Origin: Georgenia satyanarayanai
Lineage (GTDB): Bacteria; Actinomycetota; Actinomycetes; Actinomycetales; Actinomycetaceae
Direction: 5' to 3'
Assembly: GCF_900116375.1 (NCBI RefSeq)
Contig: NZ_UETB01000008.1
Location: 1-64,000 of the forward strand
Length of the DNA stretch: 64,000 nucleotides
How positions within the stretch are numbered: the first letter of the stretch is position 1; the number at the start of each line of letters is the position of its first letter. Below, piece by piece: positions 1-8,670 of this stretch. The notes beneath the pieces were generated by a model. That model saw only the letters and a program-made list of their open reading frames with translations, had not been told where the DNA came from and searched no databases. A program made the position numbers and the translations under genes.

Positions 1-110
1 CCACCCTCGAGGTGGGAAGGCCCCCAGCAGAACACTGGGTTGATAGGCCGGACGTGGAAGCGGGGACTAACGACCCGTGGAGCTGACCGGTACTAATTGG
101 CCAACAACTT
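1..110 (+). rRNA. rrl: 23S ribosomal RNA, 3' end only
   Basis: The window opens inside a 23S rRNA gene. The stretch around 80-103 (GACCGGTACTAATTGGCC) is the conserved extreme 3' end of actinobacterial 23S rRNA, and a 5S gene follows about 100 bp downstream, the normal order of an rRNA operon. The 3' boundary is approximate by about 10 nt. The 16S gene and most of the 23S lie outside the window. The 100-bp spacer to the 5S gene contains no tRNA. Confidence 0.93.
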
Positions 111-211
111 CACCACAACTATCAAGATCAAATGTTGACGCGTCCACTGTACGGTTCTGGAGCCACCCACCCCTCACACACGTGAGGGAAGCGGTCGGAC
201 AACTCCACAGA

Positions 212-330
212 GTTACGGCGGTCATAGCGAGGGGGAAACGCCCGGTCCCATTCCGAACCCGGAAGCTAAGCCCCTCAGCGCCGATGGTACTGCGTGGGAG
301 ACTACGTGGGAGAGTAGGACACCGCCGAAC
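212..330 (+). rRNA. rrf: 5S ribosomal RNA
   Basis: About 119 nt with the conserved core CGGTCCCATTCCGAACCCGG (about 242-261) and GAAGCTAAGCCCCTCAGCGC. Its ends, GTTACGGCGGT and ACACCGCCGAAC, pair to form the 5S terminal helix, and the sequence closely resembles actinobacterial 5S rRNA. It is the last RNA of the rRNA operon, followed at once by a strong hairpin. End positions are good to a few nucleotides. Confidence 0.96.
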
Positions 331-340
331 ACCCATTCCC

Positions 341-373
341 GTAAGGGCCGCAACGATGCGTTGCGGCCCTTAC
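341..373 (+). terminator. Hairpin terminator of the rRNA operon
   Basis: A perfect 13-bp inverted repeat, GTAAGGGCCGCAA (341-353) and TTGCGGCCCTTAC (361-373), separated by 7 nt and followed by the short T-rich run GTGTTTC. It lies 10 nt after the 5S rRNA. It is the only strong terminator-like structure before the next gene starts at 415. Confidence 0.85.
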
Positions 374-414
374 GTGTTTCTACCCGGGTGCAGCCCAGAC
401 GAAGAGAGAGATCG

Positions 415-2847
415 ATGGACGACCACAGGAACAGCTCATCACGTGGCGAGGATCGCTCCGGGCGGCCCGAGCGGGGGCAGCGCGGCGGAGCCGGCTCGTC
501 CCGCGGCGCAGGCCAGGGTGGACCGCGCCGCGACGGGGGGCCGCAGCGGCCTTACCGCAAGAACGAGGGGCCGCGGAGCTCGGCCCCTCGCCGCGATGGC
601 GACAACCGCGGTGCACGAGGCGACTGGACGCCCCGCTCCGGAGGCGAGGGCGGGCGCGCGGGCGACCGCGAGCGCCCCTACCAGCCGCGCCGCGACAGCG
701 ACGGCCCTCGTGGCGAGGGCGACCGACGGTCCGGCTCTGCCGACGGCGGCGCGCGGTCGCGCGGCGAGTGGGGCTCGCGCCCGGCGCGAGCGCCGTACAG
801 CCGTGACGGCGGCCCCCGCCGTGACTCCGACGACCGCCGCAGCGGCCCGCGCGACGACCGCAAGCCGCGTGGCGAGTGGGGCTCGCGTCCCACCAGCGAC
901 CGCGGTCCGCGCCGTGAGGGCGACGACCGGCGCAGCGGCCCGCGCGACGACCGCAAGCCGCGTGGCGAGTGGGGCTCGCGTCCCACCAGCGACCGCGGTC
1001 CGCGCCGTGAGGGCGACGACCGGCGCAGCGGCCCGCGCGACGACCGCAAGCCGCGTGGCGAGTGGGGCTCGCGTCCCACCAGCGACCGCGGTCCGCGCCG
1101 TGAGGGAGACGACCGGCGCTCCGGCCCCCGTGCCGACGACCGTCGTCCCCGCGGTGACTGGGACTCCAGGTCCTCGCGCCCCGGCGCCGACCGCGAGGGC
1201 GGGCGCGCAGCGGGAGACCGCGGCTTCGGCGCCCGGAGTGACGACCGCCGTGGCGGCGAGTTCCGTCGTGATGGTGACAGCCGTGGTGGTCGTGACTTCG
1301 GCGGGAGCCGTGGTGGCGATGAGCGTCGTGGCGGCCGCGAGTTCGGTCCTCGTCGTGATGGTGACAGCCGTGGTGGTCGTGACTTTGGCGGGAGCCGTGG
1401 TGGCGATGAGCGCCGCGGCGGCCGTGACTTCGGTGCGAGCCGTGGTGGCGACGAGCGACGCGGTCCCCGGGACTCCGGGCCCAGGGGCGAGGACCGTCGT
1501 ACCGGCGGCTCCGGCGACCGTCGCGACGAGCGCCGTGGAGACTGGAGCTCTCGCCCGCAGCGTGGGAGCGAGCAGGCGTCCGGAGGACGCGAGGAGCGGG
1601 GTTTCCGGCCCCGCGGTGACGACGACCGCCGTGGCGGACCCCGTCGCGACGCGCGTCGTGACGACCCGCGCGCTCCCCGGCGCTTCAGCCGGGACGGTGG
1701 CGATGCTGCGGCCACTGCACGCAGCGGTCGCCCCAGCCGCCCGGGTGAGCTCGACCCGCGCCGCGTCGAGCGCGAGCCGGAGCCCATCATCGACGAGGAC
1801 GTCACGCCCGACATGCTCGACCGCGCGGCGCGCGCCCGGTTGCGGACGCTGACGAAGTCGAACGCCGACCACGTCGCCTCCCACCTCGTCATGGCCGGCA
1901 GGCTCGTCGACACCGACCCCGAGCTTGCCTACGAGCACGCCCGGACGGCTGTGCGCAGCGCCGGCCGCGTCGACGTCGTCCGCGAGGCTCTCGCGCTCAC
2001 CGCCTACGCCACCGGGCGGTACGCGGAGGCACTGCGTGAGGTCCGCACCGTGCGCCGCCTGAGCGGCATGGACGCCCACCCGGCGATCGAGGCGGACTGC
2101 GAGCGTGGCCTGGGCCGCCCGGAGCGGGCGCTCAGCGTCATCGCCGAGGCCAAGAGCAGGAAGCTGCCCGTCGCCGAGGCCGTCGAGCTCACCCTCGTCG
2201 AGAGCGGCGCCCGCGCCGACCTCGGTGAGCACGAGGCCGCCCTGCTTGTCGTCGAGCGCCTGATCCCCGCCGTCAAGGAAGCGGAGCCCAAGCGCCGGCT
2301 GCAGCTCGTGCGCGCCGACCGTCTGGAGACGCTCGGCCGCCACGAGGAGGCAGCCGCCGTCCGCGAGGCCGCCGGGGAGATGCCGATTGAGGACGAGGAC
2401 CTCGTCGTCGTCGACCTCCTGGGTGACGAGGACGAGGACGACGACATCGCGACGAGCGCCGCGTTGGTACCGGAGCCGGAGCGCGAGGCCGAGCCCGAGC
2501 CGGAGTCCGAGCCGGAGCTGACGACCGAGCCGGAGCCGGAGCCGGAGCCGGAGCTGGAGACCGAGCCCGCGCCCGAGCCTGGGGCCGAGGCTGAGGCCCA
2601 GCTCGAGCAGGAGGCCGAGCCCGCGCCTGAGGCCGCGGTTGAGCCGGAGGCCGAGCCCGCGCCTGAGGCCGCGGTTGAGCCGGAGCGCGAGCCCGAGGCC
2701 GCGGTTGAGCCTGAGCCTGCCGCCGAGCCGGAGGCCGAGCCTGAGCCCGCCGCGGAGCCGGAGGCCACGGTCGAGAAGGACGAGGCCGACGAGTCCGGCC
2801 AGGTCCAGCTCGACCTGTTCGCCGACACCGAGGAGGAGCGCCCGTGA
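415..2847 (+). CDS. RG/RD-rich disordered protein with TPR-like domain and acidic tail (Rv1691-like)
   Basis: 810 aa in three parts. Residues 1 to about 460 are low-complexity Arg/Gly/Asp-rich sequence with repeats such as [16 protein letters not shown] and three near-identical 31-residue units. Residues about 465-655 form an alpha-helical TPR-like region ([16 protein letters not shown] onward). Residues about 657-792 are an acidic Glu/Pro tail ([14 protein letters not shown]). The helical part and position, just before the HAD phosphatase of a tlyA locus, match M. tuberculosis Rv1691, which is much shorter. The ATG at 415 follows GAAGAGAGAG; an in-frame TTG at 361 lies inside the rRNA terminator and is rejected. 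RG-rich regions often bind RNA, so an RNA or ribosome-related role is an inference. The stop overlaps the next start by 4 bp. Confidence 0.85.
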   Translation: MDDHRNSSSRGEDRSGRPERGQRGGAGSSRGAGQGGPRRDGGPQRPYRKNEGPRSSAPRRDGDNRGARGDWTPRSGGEGGRAGDRERPYQPRRDSDGPRGEGDRRSGSADGGARSRGEWGSRPARAPYSRDGGPRRDSDDRRSGPRDDRKPRGEWGSRPTSDRGPRREGDDRRSGPRDDRKPRGEWGSRPTSDRGPRREGDDRRSGPRDDRKPRGEWGSRPTSDRGPRREGDDRRSGPRADDRRPRGDWDSRSSRPGADREGGRAAGDRGFGARSDDRRGGEFRRDGDSRGGRDFGGSRGGDERRGGREFGPRRDGDSRGGRDFGGSRGGDERRGGRDFGASRGGDERRGPRDSGPRGEDRRTGGSGDRRDERRGDWSSRPQRGSEQASGGREERGFRPRGDDDRRGGPRRDARRDDPRAPRRFSRDGGDAAATARSGRPSRPGELDPRRVEREPEPIIDEDVTPDMLDRAARARLRTLTKSNADHVASHLVMAGRLVDTDPELAYEHARTAVRSAGRVDVVREALALTAYATGRYAEALREVRTVRRLSGMDAHPAIEADCERGLGRPERALSVIAEAKSRKLPVAEAVELTLVESGARADLGEHEAALLVVERLIPAVKEAEPKRRLQLVRADRLETLGRHEEAAAVREAAGEMPIEDEDLVVVDLLGDEDEDDDIATSAALVPEPEREAEPEPESEPELTTEPEPEPEPELETEPAPEPGAEAEAQLEQEAEPAPEAAVEPEAEPAPEAAVEPEREPEAAVEPEPAAEPEAEPEPAAEPEATVEKDEADESGQVQLDLFADTEEERP
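838..1116 (+). repeat. Three tandem 93-bp coding repeats
   Basis: Near-identical units begin at 838, 931 and 1024 (each starts CGCAGCGGCCCGCGCGACGA), encoding a 31-residue unit containing [20 protein letters not shown] diverged partial copy follows. The near-identity at DNA level points to recent expansion or to slippage and recombination inside the disordered region. Copy number may vary between strains and may be collapsed in short-read assemblies. Confidence 0.92.
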
Positions 2848-3908
2848 CGGAAACCCTCACCGGGTCCGCAGTACCCGCCGACAGCTACGACGTCGCCCTC
2901 TACGACCTCGACGGCGTCGTCTACCTGGGCGACGAGCCCGTCACCCACGCGCCGGCCGCCATCCAGGCGGCCGCCGCGCGCGGCCTGCGTCCGCTGTACG
3001 TCACCAACAACTCCTCCCGTGAGCCGGAGGACATCGCCGCCCAGATCACCGGCTTCGGCATCCCGTGCGAGCCGCAGGAGATCGTCACCTCCGCCCAGTC
3101 CGTGGCTCTGCTCCTGCAGGACGAGCTCGAGCCCGGTGCCCGCGTGCTCCCGGTCGGTGGCCAGGGTCTGCGCACCGCGCTGAGCGCGGCGGGCTTCGAG
3201 CTCGTCACGAGCGCCGCGGACGCACCGGCGGCCGTCGTCCAGGGCTTCGCCCCCGATCTCGGGTGGCGGGACCTCGCCGAGGCCGCCTACGCCGTCGGCG
3301 CCGGGGCGCGCCACGTCGCGACGAACCTCGACGGCTCCATCCCCAAGGAGCGCGGCGTGGCACCCGGCAACGGGGCGCTCGTCCGCGCCGTCGTCGAGGC
3401 GACGGGCATCGAGCCCCTCGCCTCGGGCAAGCCGCTCCCGGCGATCTACCACCAGGCGGCGGACCGGCTCGGTGCCTCGTCCCCGATCGCCGTCGGTGAC
3501 CGGCTCGACACCGACCTCGAGGGCGCCCGCGCCGCCGGCATGCCCGGGCTCCTCGTCCTCACCGGTGTGACGACGGCGCGCGACGCCGTCCTCGCGCCCG
3601 CGCACCAGCGTCCGTCCCTCCTCGCCCTCGACCTGCGGGGGCTCTTCGTCCAGCACCCCGCGCCGCTCGAGGTGGAGGACGGCCGGTGGGGCTGCGGCGC
3701 GGCCGTCGCGCGCGTGCACGACGGCGCTCTCGAGCTCGTCGACGACCCCACCGGCCCGCTCGGCCCGTCGGACCCGCAGCGACTGAGTGGCGGGCGGGCA
3801 CGCGTCAGCCTCGACGGCTGGCGCGCGCTGTGCGTGGCCGCGTGGGACGCCGCCGACCGCGGCGCCCCGCTCGCTCCGGAGGTCGTCCCCGCCCTGGTGG
3901 TCGGCTGA
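2844..3908 (+). CDS. HAD-superfamily sugar/glycerol phosphatase (NagD/Rv1692-like)
   Basis: 354 aa. HAD motif I is DLDGVVYLG (about residue 16), motif II is YVTNNSS, the lysine region is GKPLPAIY, and motif IV is [12 protein letters not shown]. The cap placement fits the NagD/p-nitrophenylphosphatase (class IIA) group. The positional homologue in M. tuberculosis, Rv1692, dephosphorylates glycerol 3-phosphate, so a role in lipid glycerol recycling is likely but inferred. The C-terminal ~90 residues are an extra domain beyond the HAD core, as in Rv1692. The GTG start overlaps the upstream stop by 4 bp and has AGGAGGAG at 2831-2838. Cytoplasmic. Confidence 0.88.
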   Translation: MTETLTGSAVPADSYDVALYDLDGVVYLGDEPVTHAPAAIQAAAARGLRPLYVTNNSSREPEDIAAQITGFGIPCEPQEIVTSAQSVALLLQDELEPGARVLPVGGQGLRTALSAAGFELVTSAADAPAAVVQGFAPDLGWRDLAEAAYAVGAGARHVATNLDGSIPKERGVAPGNGALVRAVVEATGIEPLASGKPLPAIYHQAADRLGASSPIAVGDRLDTDLEGARAAGMPGLLVLTGVTTARDAVLAPAHQRPSLLALDLRGLFVQHPAPLEVEDGRWGCGAAVARVHDGALELVDDPTGPLGPSDPQRLSGGRARVSLDGWRALCVAAWDAADRGAPLAPEVVPALVVG

Positions 3909-3919
3909 CCCCGGCTCCG

Positions 3920-4630
3920 ATGCGACGACCCACCGCCCACGAGGGACCCGGACGCCGCGCCGAGATCGGCGCCGGCGCCCGGGCCTCCCTGGCGGCCGGA
4001 CTGGGCATGTACCCGCTCGGGGTTGCCTTCGGCCTCCTCGTCGTCCAGGCCGGACTGCCGTGGTGGCTCGCCCCGGCGCTGTCCGTCGCGGCCTTCGCCG
4101 GGTCGCTCGAGCTCCTCCTCGTCGGCATGATCAGCGGGGGAGCCTCGATCGCGGCGATCGCCGTGACCACCCTCGTCGTCAACTTCCGGCACGTCTTCTA
4201 CGCGTTCTCCTTCCCCCTGCGCGTCGTGCGCCATCCCGTCGCGCGGGCGTACTCCGTCTACGCCCTCATCGACGAGGCCTACGCGATGACCGCCGTACGC
4301 CCGCACGGCTGGACGGCGTGGCGGCTGCTCTCGATGCAGCTGTGCTTCCAGGCCTACTGGGTGGGCGGTGGCCTCACCGGCGTCGCGGTCGCCTCCCTCC
4401 TGCCCGGACCGGTGCAGGGCCTGGAGTTCGCCCTGTGCGCCCTGTTCATCACCCTCACCCTCGACGCCGCCCGCAGCCGCCGGGAGGTTCCCTCGCTCCT
4501 GCTGGCCGGGCTCGCCTTCACCTGCGCCGTGGTCGTCGCCCCCGGCTCGGTGCTCCTCGTCGGTCTCGTCCTGCTCGTCGGCCTGCTCCTCGGCCGGTAC
4601 GTCCTCACGAGGGGAGGGGCGCGTGCCTGA
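3920..4630 (+). CDS. azlC: AzlC family branched-chain amino-acid exporter, large subunit
   Basis: 236 aa, several membrane segments, with the family pattern AAFAGSLELLLVGMISGG and VVNFRHVFYAFSF. AzlC pairs with a small AzlD subunit to export branched-chain amino acids across the plasma membrane; the substrate of this copy is not shown by sequence. The ATG at 3920 is chosen because the frame upstream encodes only Arg-rich sequence antisense to the HAD gene. It lies 11 bp after the phosphatase and overlaps azlD by 8 bp. AzlCD is not part of the conserved tlyA block, so it looks inserted here. Confidence 0.88.
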   Translation: MRRPTAHEGPGRRAEIGAGARASLAAGLGMYPLGVAFGLLVVQAGLPWWLAPALSVAAFAGSLELLLVGMISGGASIAAIAVTTLVVNFRHVFYAFSFPLRVVRHPVARAYSVYALIDEAYAMTAVRPHGWTAWRLLSMQLCFQAYWVGGGLTGVAVASLLPGPVQGLEFALCALFITLTLDAARSRREVPSLLLAGLAFTCAVVVAPGSVLLVGLVLLVGLLLGRYVLTRGGARA

Positions 4631-4943
4631 GCCGGGCTACGTCGTCGCCGCCCTCGCCACGGTCTTCGTCATCACACTCGCGCTGCGCGCGGTGCCCTTC
4701 GCGATCCTCGAGCCGCTGCGCGACTCCCGCCTCGTCATGACAATGGCGGCGTGGATGCCCGCCGGCATCCTCGCCGTCCTGGCGGCCGCCACCTTCCGGT
4801 CCTCCGCCACGGGCGGGCACCTGCTCCACGCCGCGCTGGCCGCCGCCGTCACCGTCGCCGTCCACCTCACCGGCGGACGGCGCACGCTGCTGAGCGTGGG
4901 CGCCGGCACCCTCACCTACGTCGCGCTCGTCAACCTCACCTGA
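4623..4943 (+). CDS. azlD: AzlD family small subunit
   Basis: 106 aa, four predicted hydrophobic segments, with the typical AzlD pattern TLALRAVPFAILEPLR near the N terminus and a final TYVALVNL segment. The GTG at 4623 lies inside the end of azlC (GGGAGGGGCGCGTG supplies the ribosome-binding site), an 8-bp overlap that implies translational coupling and a two-subunit permease. The next 180 bp are non-coding and carry a tandem repeat. Confidence 0.87.
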   Translation: MPEPGYVVAALATVFVITLALRAVPFAILEPLRDSRLVMTMAAWMPAGILAVLAAATFRSSATGGHLLHAALAAAVTVAVHLTGGRRTLLSVGAGTLTYVALVNLT

Positions 4944-4964
4944 GGGCGGGCCGCCGTCGGAAGC

Positions 4965-5036
4965 AAGTCGGCTGTCGGCGATAAGTGCGCTGTCGGCGGT
5001 AAGTCGGCTGTCGGCGACAAGTGCGCTGTCGGCGGG
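4965..5036 (+). repeat. Intergenic tandem array of four 18-bp units
   Basis: Units AAGTCGGCTGTCGGCGAT (4965), AAGTGCGCTGTCGGCGGT (4983), AAGTCGGCTGTCGGCGAC (5001) and AAGTGCGCTGTCGGCGGG (5019). CGG and GCG alternate at positions 5-7, so the true period is 36 bp. On the opposite strand each unit reads CGCCGACAGC followed by an A/C-rich tail, like the first copy of the larger array at 17009. No coding frame is evident, and it separates azlCD from the next gene's ribosome-binding site. Confidence 0.88.
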
Positions 5037-5128
5037 AGGTGGTGGGTGTCGATGCGGTGGGGCCGGGGGAGCGCGGCGGTACATTGGCGGGGAACCGACC
5101 CTGCAGGACGGACGCGAGAAGGAGACCC

Positions 5129-5317
5129 ATGCCGGACGTGACGCCAGCGCCAGCCCCTCGGCCCGCGCCGCCGCGCCCCGGCCCCTCCGCACCGCAGCCG
5201 GTCCCCGAGCTCGCGGAGCTCGAGACCCTCGCCGGGCGCCCCCTGAGCGAGCACGTCACCGTCCTCGACGCCGTCCACCGCGCCCTGGCAGCCCAGCTGT
5301 CGGCGGCTGAGTCCTGA
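5129..5317 (+). CDS. Small conserved protein preceding tlyA (Rv1693-like)
   Basis: 62 aa: a Pro/Ala-rich N-terminal half and a helical C-terminal half (LAELETLAGRPLSEHVTVLD, then VHRALAAQLSAAES). The ATG at 5129 follows GAGAAGGAGA. It matches the small hypothetical gene between the HAD phosphatase and tlyA in M. tuberculosis (Rv1693) in size and position. It ends 1 bp before tlyA, so it is probably co-transcribed and coupled. No function is known; too short for a confident domain call. Confidence 0.75.
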   Translation: MPDVTPAPAPRPAPPRPGPSAPQPVPELAELETLAGRPLSEHVTVLDAVHRALAAQLSAAES

Positions 5318-5318
5318 C

Positions 5319-6146
5319 GTGGCGCGTCTCGTCAGGGTCGACGCCGAGCTCGTCCGCCGCGGGCTGGCCCGCTCGCGCCAGCACGCCGCCGAGCTCATCG
5401 CCGAGGGCCACGTGCTCCTCGACGGCGCCGCCGTCACCAAGGCCGCCCGGCAGGTGGATCCCGCGCAGGCGCTGCGCGTCGTCGCCCCACCCACCGACGA
5501 CTACGCCTCCCGCGGCGCGCACAAGCTCGCCGGCGCCCTCGACGCCCTCGGGCCCGCCGCCCCCACGGTCGCCGGCCGCCGCGCTCTCGACGCCGGTGCC
5601 TCCACCGGCGGGTTCACCGACGTGCTCCTGCGCCGCGGCGCCGAGCACGTCGTCGCCGTCGACGTCGGCTACGGGCAGCTCGTGTGGTCCCTCCAGCAGG
5701 ACCCGCGCGTCACCGTCCTGGACCGCACGAACGTCCGCACCCTCGACCCCGCCGCCGTCGCCCCGGCGCCGGGACTCGTCGTCGGGGACCTGTCCTTCAT
5801 CTCCCTCACCCTCGTCCTGCCCGCCCTGGCCGCTGCCGCCGCGCCCGACGCCGACTTCCTCCTCATGGTCAAGCCGCAGTTCGAGGTGGGCAAGGAGCGC
5901 CTCGGCAGGGGCGGCGTCGTCCGTGACCCCGCCCTGCACGCCGAGTCCGTGCGGACCGTGGCCGACGCCGCCGCGACCCTGGGCCTGGGGACCTTCGCCG
6001 TCGTACCCAGCCCGCTGCCAGGTCCCAGCGGGAACGTCGAGTACTTCATAGGCTTGCGCCGTGACCCGAGCCGCGTCCACCCACCCGAGGAGCTCGACGC
6101 CGTGATCGCCGCCGCCATCGACCAGCGACCCACGGTGGCGCCGTGA
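5319..6146 (+). CDS. tlyA: TlyA-type rRNA 2'-O-methyltransferase (16S/23S)
   Basis: 275 aa. An S4 RNA-binding domain (residues about 1-60; RRGLARSRQHAAELIAEGHV) is followed by an FtsJ-like Rossmann methyltransferase with the SAM motif LDAGASTGGFTDVLL (about residue 90) and the downstream VGDLSFISLTLVLP. TlyA methylates 2'-hydroxyls in 16S and 23S rRNA (C1409 and C1920 in M. tuberculosis numbering), and its loss gives capreomycin/viomycin resistance in mycobacteria. The GTG start lies 1 bp after the upstream stop; the end overlaps nadK by 4 bp (GTGA). Confidence 0.93.
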   Translation: MARLVRVDAELVRRGLARSRQHAAELIAEGHVLLDGAAVTKAARQVDPAQALRVVAPPTDDYASRGAHKLAGALDALGPAAPTVAGRRALDAGASTGGFTDVLLRRGAEHVVAVDVGYGQLVWSLQQDPRVTVLDRTNVRTLDPAAVAPAPGLVVGDLSFISLTLVLPALAAAAAPDADFLLMVKPQFEVGKERLGRGGVVRDPALHAESVRTVADAAATLGLGTFAVVPSPLPGPSGNVEYFIGLRRDPSRVHPPEELDAVIAAAIDQRPTVAP

Positions 6147-6991
6147 GCCGCCGGGTGCTGCTCGTCAGCCACGAGTGGCGCGAGCAGGCGGTCACCGCGG
6201 CGCAGCAGGCGGAGGCCCGGCTGCGCGAGCTCGGCATCGAGCCGGTGCTCGAGCTCGACGACGACCCCGCCAACGACCCCGAGCTCGTCCTGGTCCTCGG
6301 TGGGGACGGCACGCTCCTGCGCGCCGCCGAGCTCGTCCGCGGCCGCGACATCCCGCTCATCGGCGTCAACCTCGGGCACGTCGGCTTCCTCGCCGAGGCC
6401 GACCCCGACAGCCTCGGGGAGGTGGTCCAGCGCATCGCCGACCGCGACTACACCGTCGAGGAGCGGATGACGATCGACGTCGAGGTCCAGACCCCCGCGG
6501 GTGACATCCACACCGGGTGGGCCATCAACGAGGCGACCATCGAGAAGGTCGACCGCTCCGGGGTCATCGAGCTCGCCCTCGGCGTCGACGGCCGGGGCCT
6601 GTCCTCCTTCGGCTGTGACGGCATCGTCATCGCCACCCCCACCGGTTCCACGGCCTACGCCTTCTCAGGCGGCGGGCCCGTCGTGTGGCCCGACGTCGAG
6701 GCGCTCCTCGTCGTCCCGATCGCCGCGCACGCGCTCTTCGCCCGCCCGCTCGTCGCCGGCCCCTCCTCGGTGCTCGCCGTCGAGGTCCTGGACCGTAACC
6801 TGTCCGGCGGCGACGTGTGGTGCGACGGACGCCGCCAGCTGCCCGCACCCGTCGGCTCGCACATCGACGTCCGGCGCGGCAGCGAGCCGGTGCGCCTGGC
6901 CCGCATCGAGCCCACGCCCTTCTCGGGCCGGCTCGTGGCGAAGTTCGCGCTCCCGGTCACCGGGTGGCGCGGGGGGAGGAAGGACCCGTGA
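6143..6991 (+). CDS. nadK: NAD kinase
   Basis: 282 aa. It carries the NAD kinase GGDG motif (LVLGGDGTLL, about residues 50-60), GVNLGHVGFLAE, and ATPTGSTAYAFSGGGPVV. The enzyme phosphorylates NAD to NADP in the cytoplasm and is the only route to NADP in most bacteria. The start and end both overlap neighbours by 4 bp (tlyA and recN), continuing the coupled chain. The order tlyA-nadK-recN is conserved across actinobacteria. Confidence 0.96.
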   Translation: MSRRVLLVSHEWREQAVTAAQQAEARLRELGIEPVLELDDDPANDPELVLVLGGDGTLLRAAELVRGRDIPLIGVNLGHVGFLAEADPDSLGEVVQRIADRDYTVEERMTIDVEVQTPAGDIHTGWAINEATIEKVDRSGVIELALGVDGRGLSSFGCDGIVIATPTGSTAYAFSGGGPVVWPDVEALLVVPIAAHALFARPLVAGPSSVLAVEVLDRNLSGGDVWCDGRRQLPAPVGSHIDVRRGSEPVRLARIEPTPFSGRLVAKFALPVTGWRGGRKDP

Positions 6992-8670
6992 TCGAGGAGA
7001 TCCGCATCGAGAACCTCGGTGTCATCGCCTCGGCCACCCTCGGCCTGGGCCCGGGCTTCACCGTCATCACCGGTGAGACCGGCGCCGGCAAGACGATGGT
7101 CCTCACCGGCCTCGACCTCCTCCTCGGCGGGCGGGGCGAGACCGCCATGGTCCGCGGCGGCGCCGACCGCGCCGTCGTCGAGGGCACCTTCGTCGTCGGG
7201 GACGACGTCGCCGCCCGGGTCACCGACGCAGGCGGCTCCCTCGACGACGACGCGCTCCTCCTCGCCCGGGCGTTGCCCGCCAAGGGCCGCTCCCGGTCCT
7301 TCGCCGGTGGACGCAGCGTCCCCCAGGCCTTCCTCGGTGAGCTCGCCGCCGACCTCGTCACCGTCCACGGCCAGTCCGACCAGCTGCGCCTGCGCTCGCC
7401 CGCCCGGCAGCGCGCCCTGCTCGACGCCTTCGCCGGCGCCTCCGCGCTCCTCGGGGAGTACCGCGCCACGTGGCAGCGGCTCACCGAGGTCCAGGCGCGC
7501 CTGGAGGAGTGGCAGGCCCGCGCGGACGAGCGAGCCGGGGAGGCGGTGCGCCTGCGCACGAACCTCGAGCTCCTCGAGACCCTCGACCCCCAGCCCGGCG
7601 AGGACGACGCCCTGCGCGCGGAGGCCGAGCGGCTCGGCAACGTCGAGGAGCTGCGACAGGCCGCCGGCCGCGCCCACGCCGCCCTCCTCGGGGCGGGGGA
7701 GGGCGGCGAGCAGGACGCGACCGTGCTCGTCGACGACGCCCGCCGCGCCCTCGAGGTGAGCGACCCCGAGCTCGCGGCGCTCTCCACCCGCCTCGCCGAG
7801 GTCTCCTACCTCCTGTCCGACATCGGCACCGAGCTGTCGGGCTTCCTCTCCTCCCTCGAGGCGGACCCCGACCGGCTCCAGACCGTCCACGAGCGCCGCG
7901 CGGCCCTGCGGGACGCCGCCCTGCGCCTGGGCCTGGAGAGCTCCGACGAGCTGGGGGAGTGGTCGCGCTCGGCCGCGGCCCGCCTGGCCGAGATCGACGG
8001 CCCCCAGGACGGTGGCGCCGCCCTCCGCGAGGAGCTCACCGCGCTCACCGCCACGCTCGGCGAGCTCGCCGAGCGGCTCACCGCCGCCCGCACCGACGCG
8101 GCCGCCCGGCTCTCCACCGCGGTCGATGCCGAGCTCGCCGGGCTGGCCATGCCCGGGGCCCACCTCGAGGTGGGCCTCGAGCCCCTGCCCGAGCCCGGTC
8201 CCTGGGGCGCGGAGACCGTGAGCCTCCTCCTGCAGCCCCGGCCCGACTCCCCGCCACGTCCGCTCGGGGAGGGAGCCTCCGGTGGTGAGCTGTCGCGCGT
8301 CATGCTCGCCCTCGAGGTCGCCGTCGCCGCGCCGGCCACGGACACGGCCGTGCGCCCCACCTTCGTCTTCGACGAGGTCGACGCGGGCGTGGGCGGCCGC
8401 GCCGCCATCGAGGTCGGGCGCCGGCTGGCCGGACTGGCTCGCGTCGCGCAGGTCGTCGTCGTCACCCACCTGCCCCAGGTGGCCGCCTTCGCCGACACCC
8501 ACCTGCTGGTGAGCAAGTCGACCGGGGAGACGACCATCACCGACGTGCGCGAGATCACCGGGCCCGAGCGGGAGCAGGAGCTGGCACGCATGCTGTCGGG
8601 ACAGGAGGACTCCGACGTGGCTCGCCGCCACGCCGCAGAGCTCCTGGACCGTGCCGTCGTGGCACGATGA
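6988..8670 (+). CDS. recN: DNA repair protein RecN
   Basis: 560 aa SMC-like ATPase. Walker A is GETGAGKT at residues 29-36, a coiled-coil arm spans about 150-370, the ABC signature is EGASGGELSRVM, and Walker B is FVFDEVDAGVGG. RecN binds DNA ends and promotes RecA-dependent double-strand break repair. The GTG at 6988 gives the canonical N terminus (IEEIRIENLGVI) and overlaps nadK by 4 bp; a longer in-frame start upstream reads through nadK and is rejected. No LexA-type box is visible upstream, as expected inside an operon. Confidence 0.96.
   Translation: MIEEIRIENLGVIASATLGLGPGFTVITGETGAGKTMVLTGLDLLLGGRGETAMVRGGADRAVVEGTFVVGDDVAARVTDAGGSLDDDALLLARALPAKGRSRSFAGGRSVPQAFLGELAADLVTVHGQSDQLRLRSPARQRALLDAFAGASALLGEYRATWQRLTEVQARLEEWQARADERAGEAVRLRTNLELLETLDPQPGEDDALRAEAERLGNVEELRQAAGRAHAALLGAGEGGEQDATVLVDDARRALEVSDPELAALSTRLAEVSYLLSDIGTELSGFLSSLEADPDRLQTVHERRAALRDAALRLGLESSDELGEWSRSAAARLAEIDGPQDGGAALREELTALTATLGELAERLTAARTDAAARLSTAVDAELAGLAMPGAHLEVGLEPLPEPGPWGAETVSLLLQPRPDSPPRPLGEGASGGELSRVMLALEVAVAAPATDTAVRPTFVFDEVDAGVGGRAAIEVGRRLAGLARVAQVVVVTHLPQVAAFADTHLLVSKSTGETTITDVREITGPEREQELARMLSGQEDSDVARRHAAELLDRAVVAR

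Noticed and set aside
77-1852. A long open frame over the 5S rRNA and the RG-rich gene in another frame
   Set aside because: It crosses rRNA and a terminator and has Ala/Thr/Arg-biased sequence typical of a shifted frame in high-G+C repeats. The frame starting at 415 has a ribosome-binding site and a TPR-like domain.
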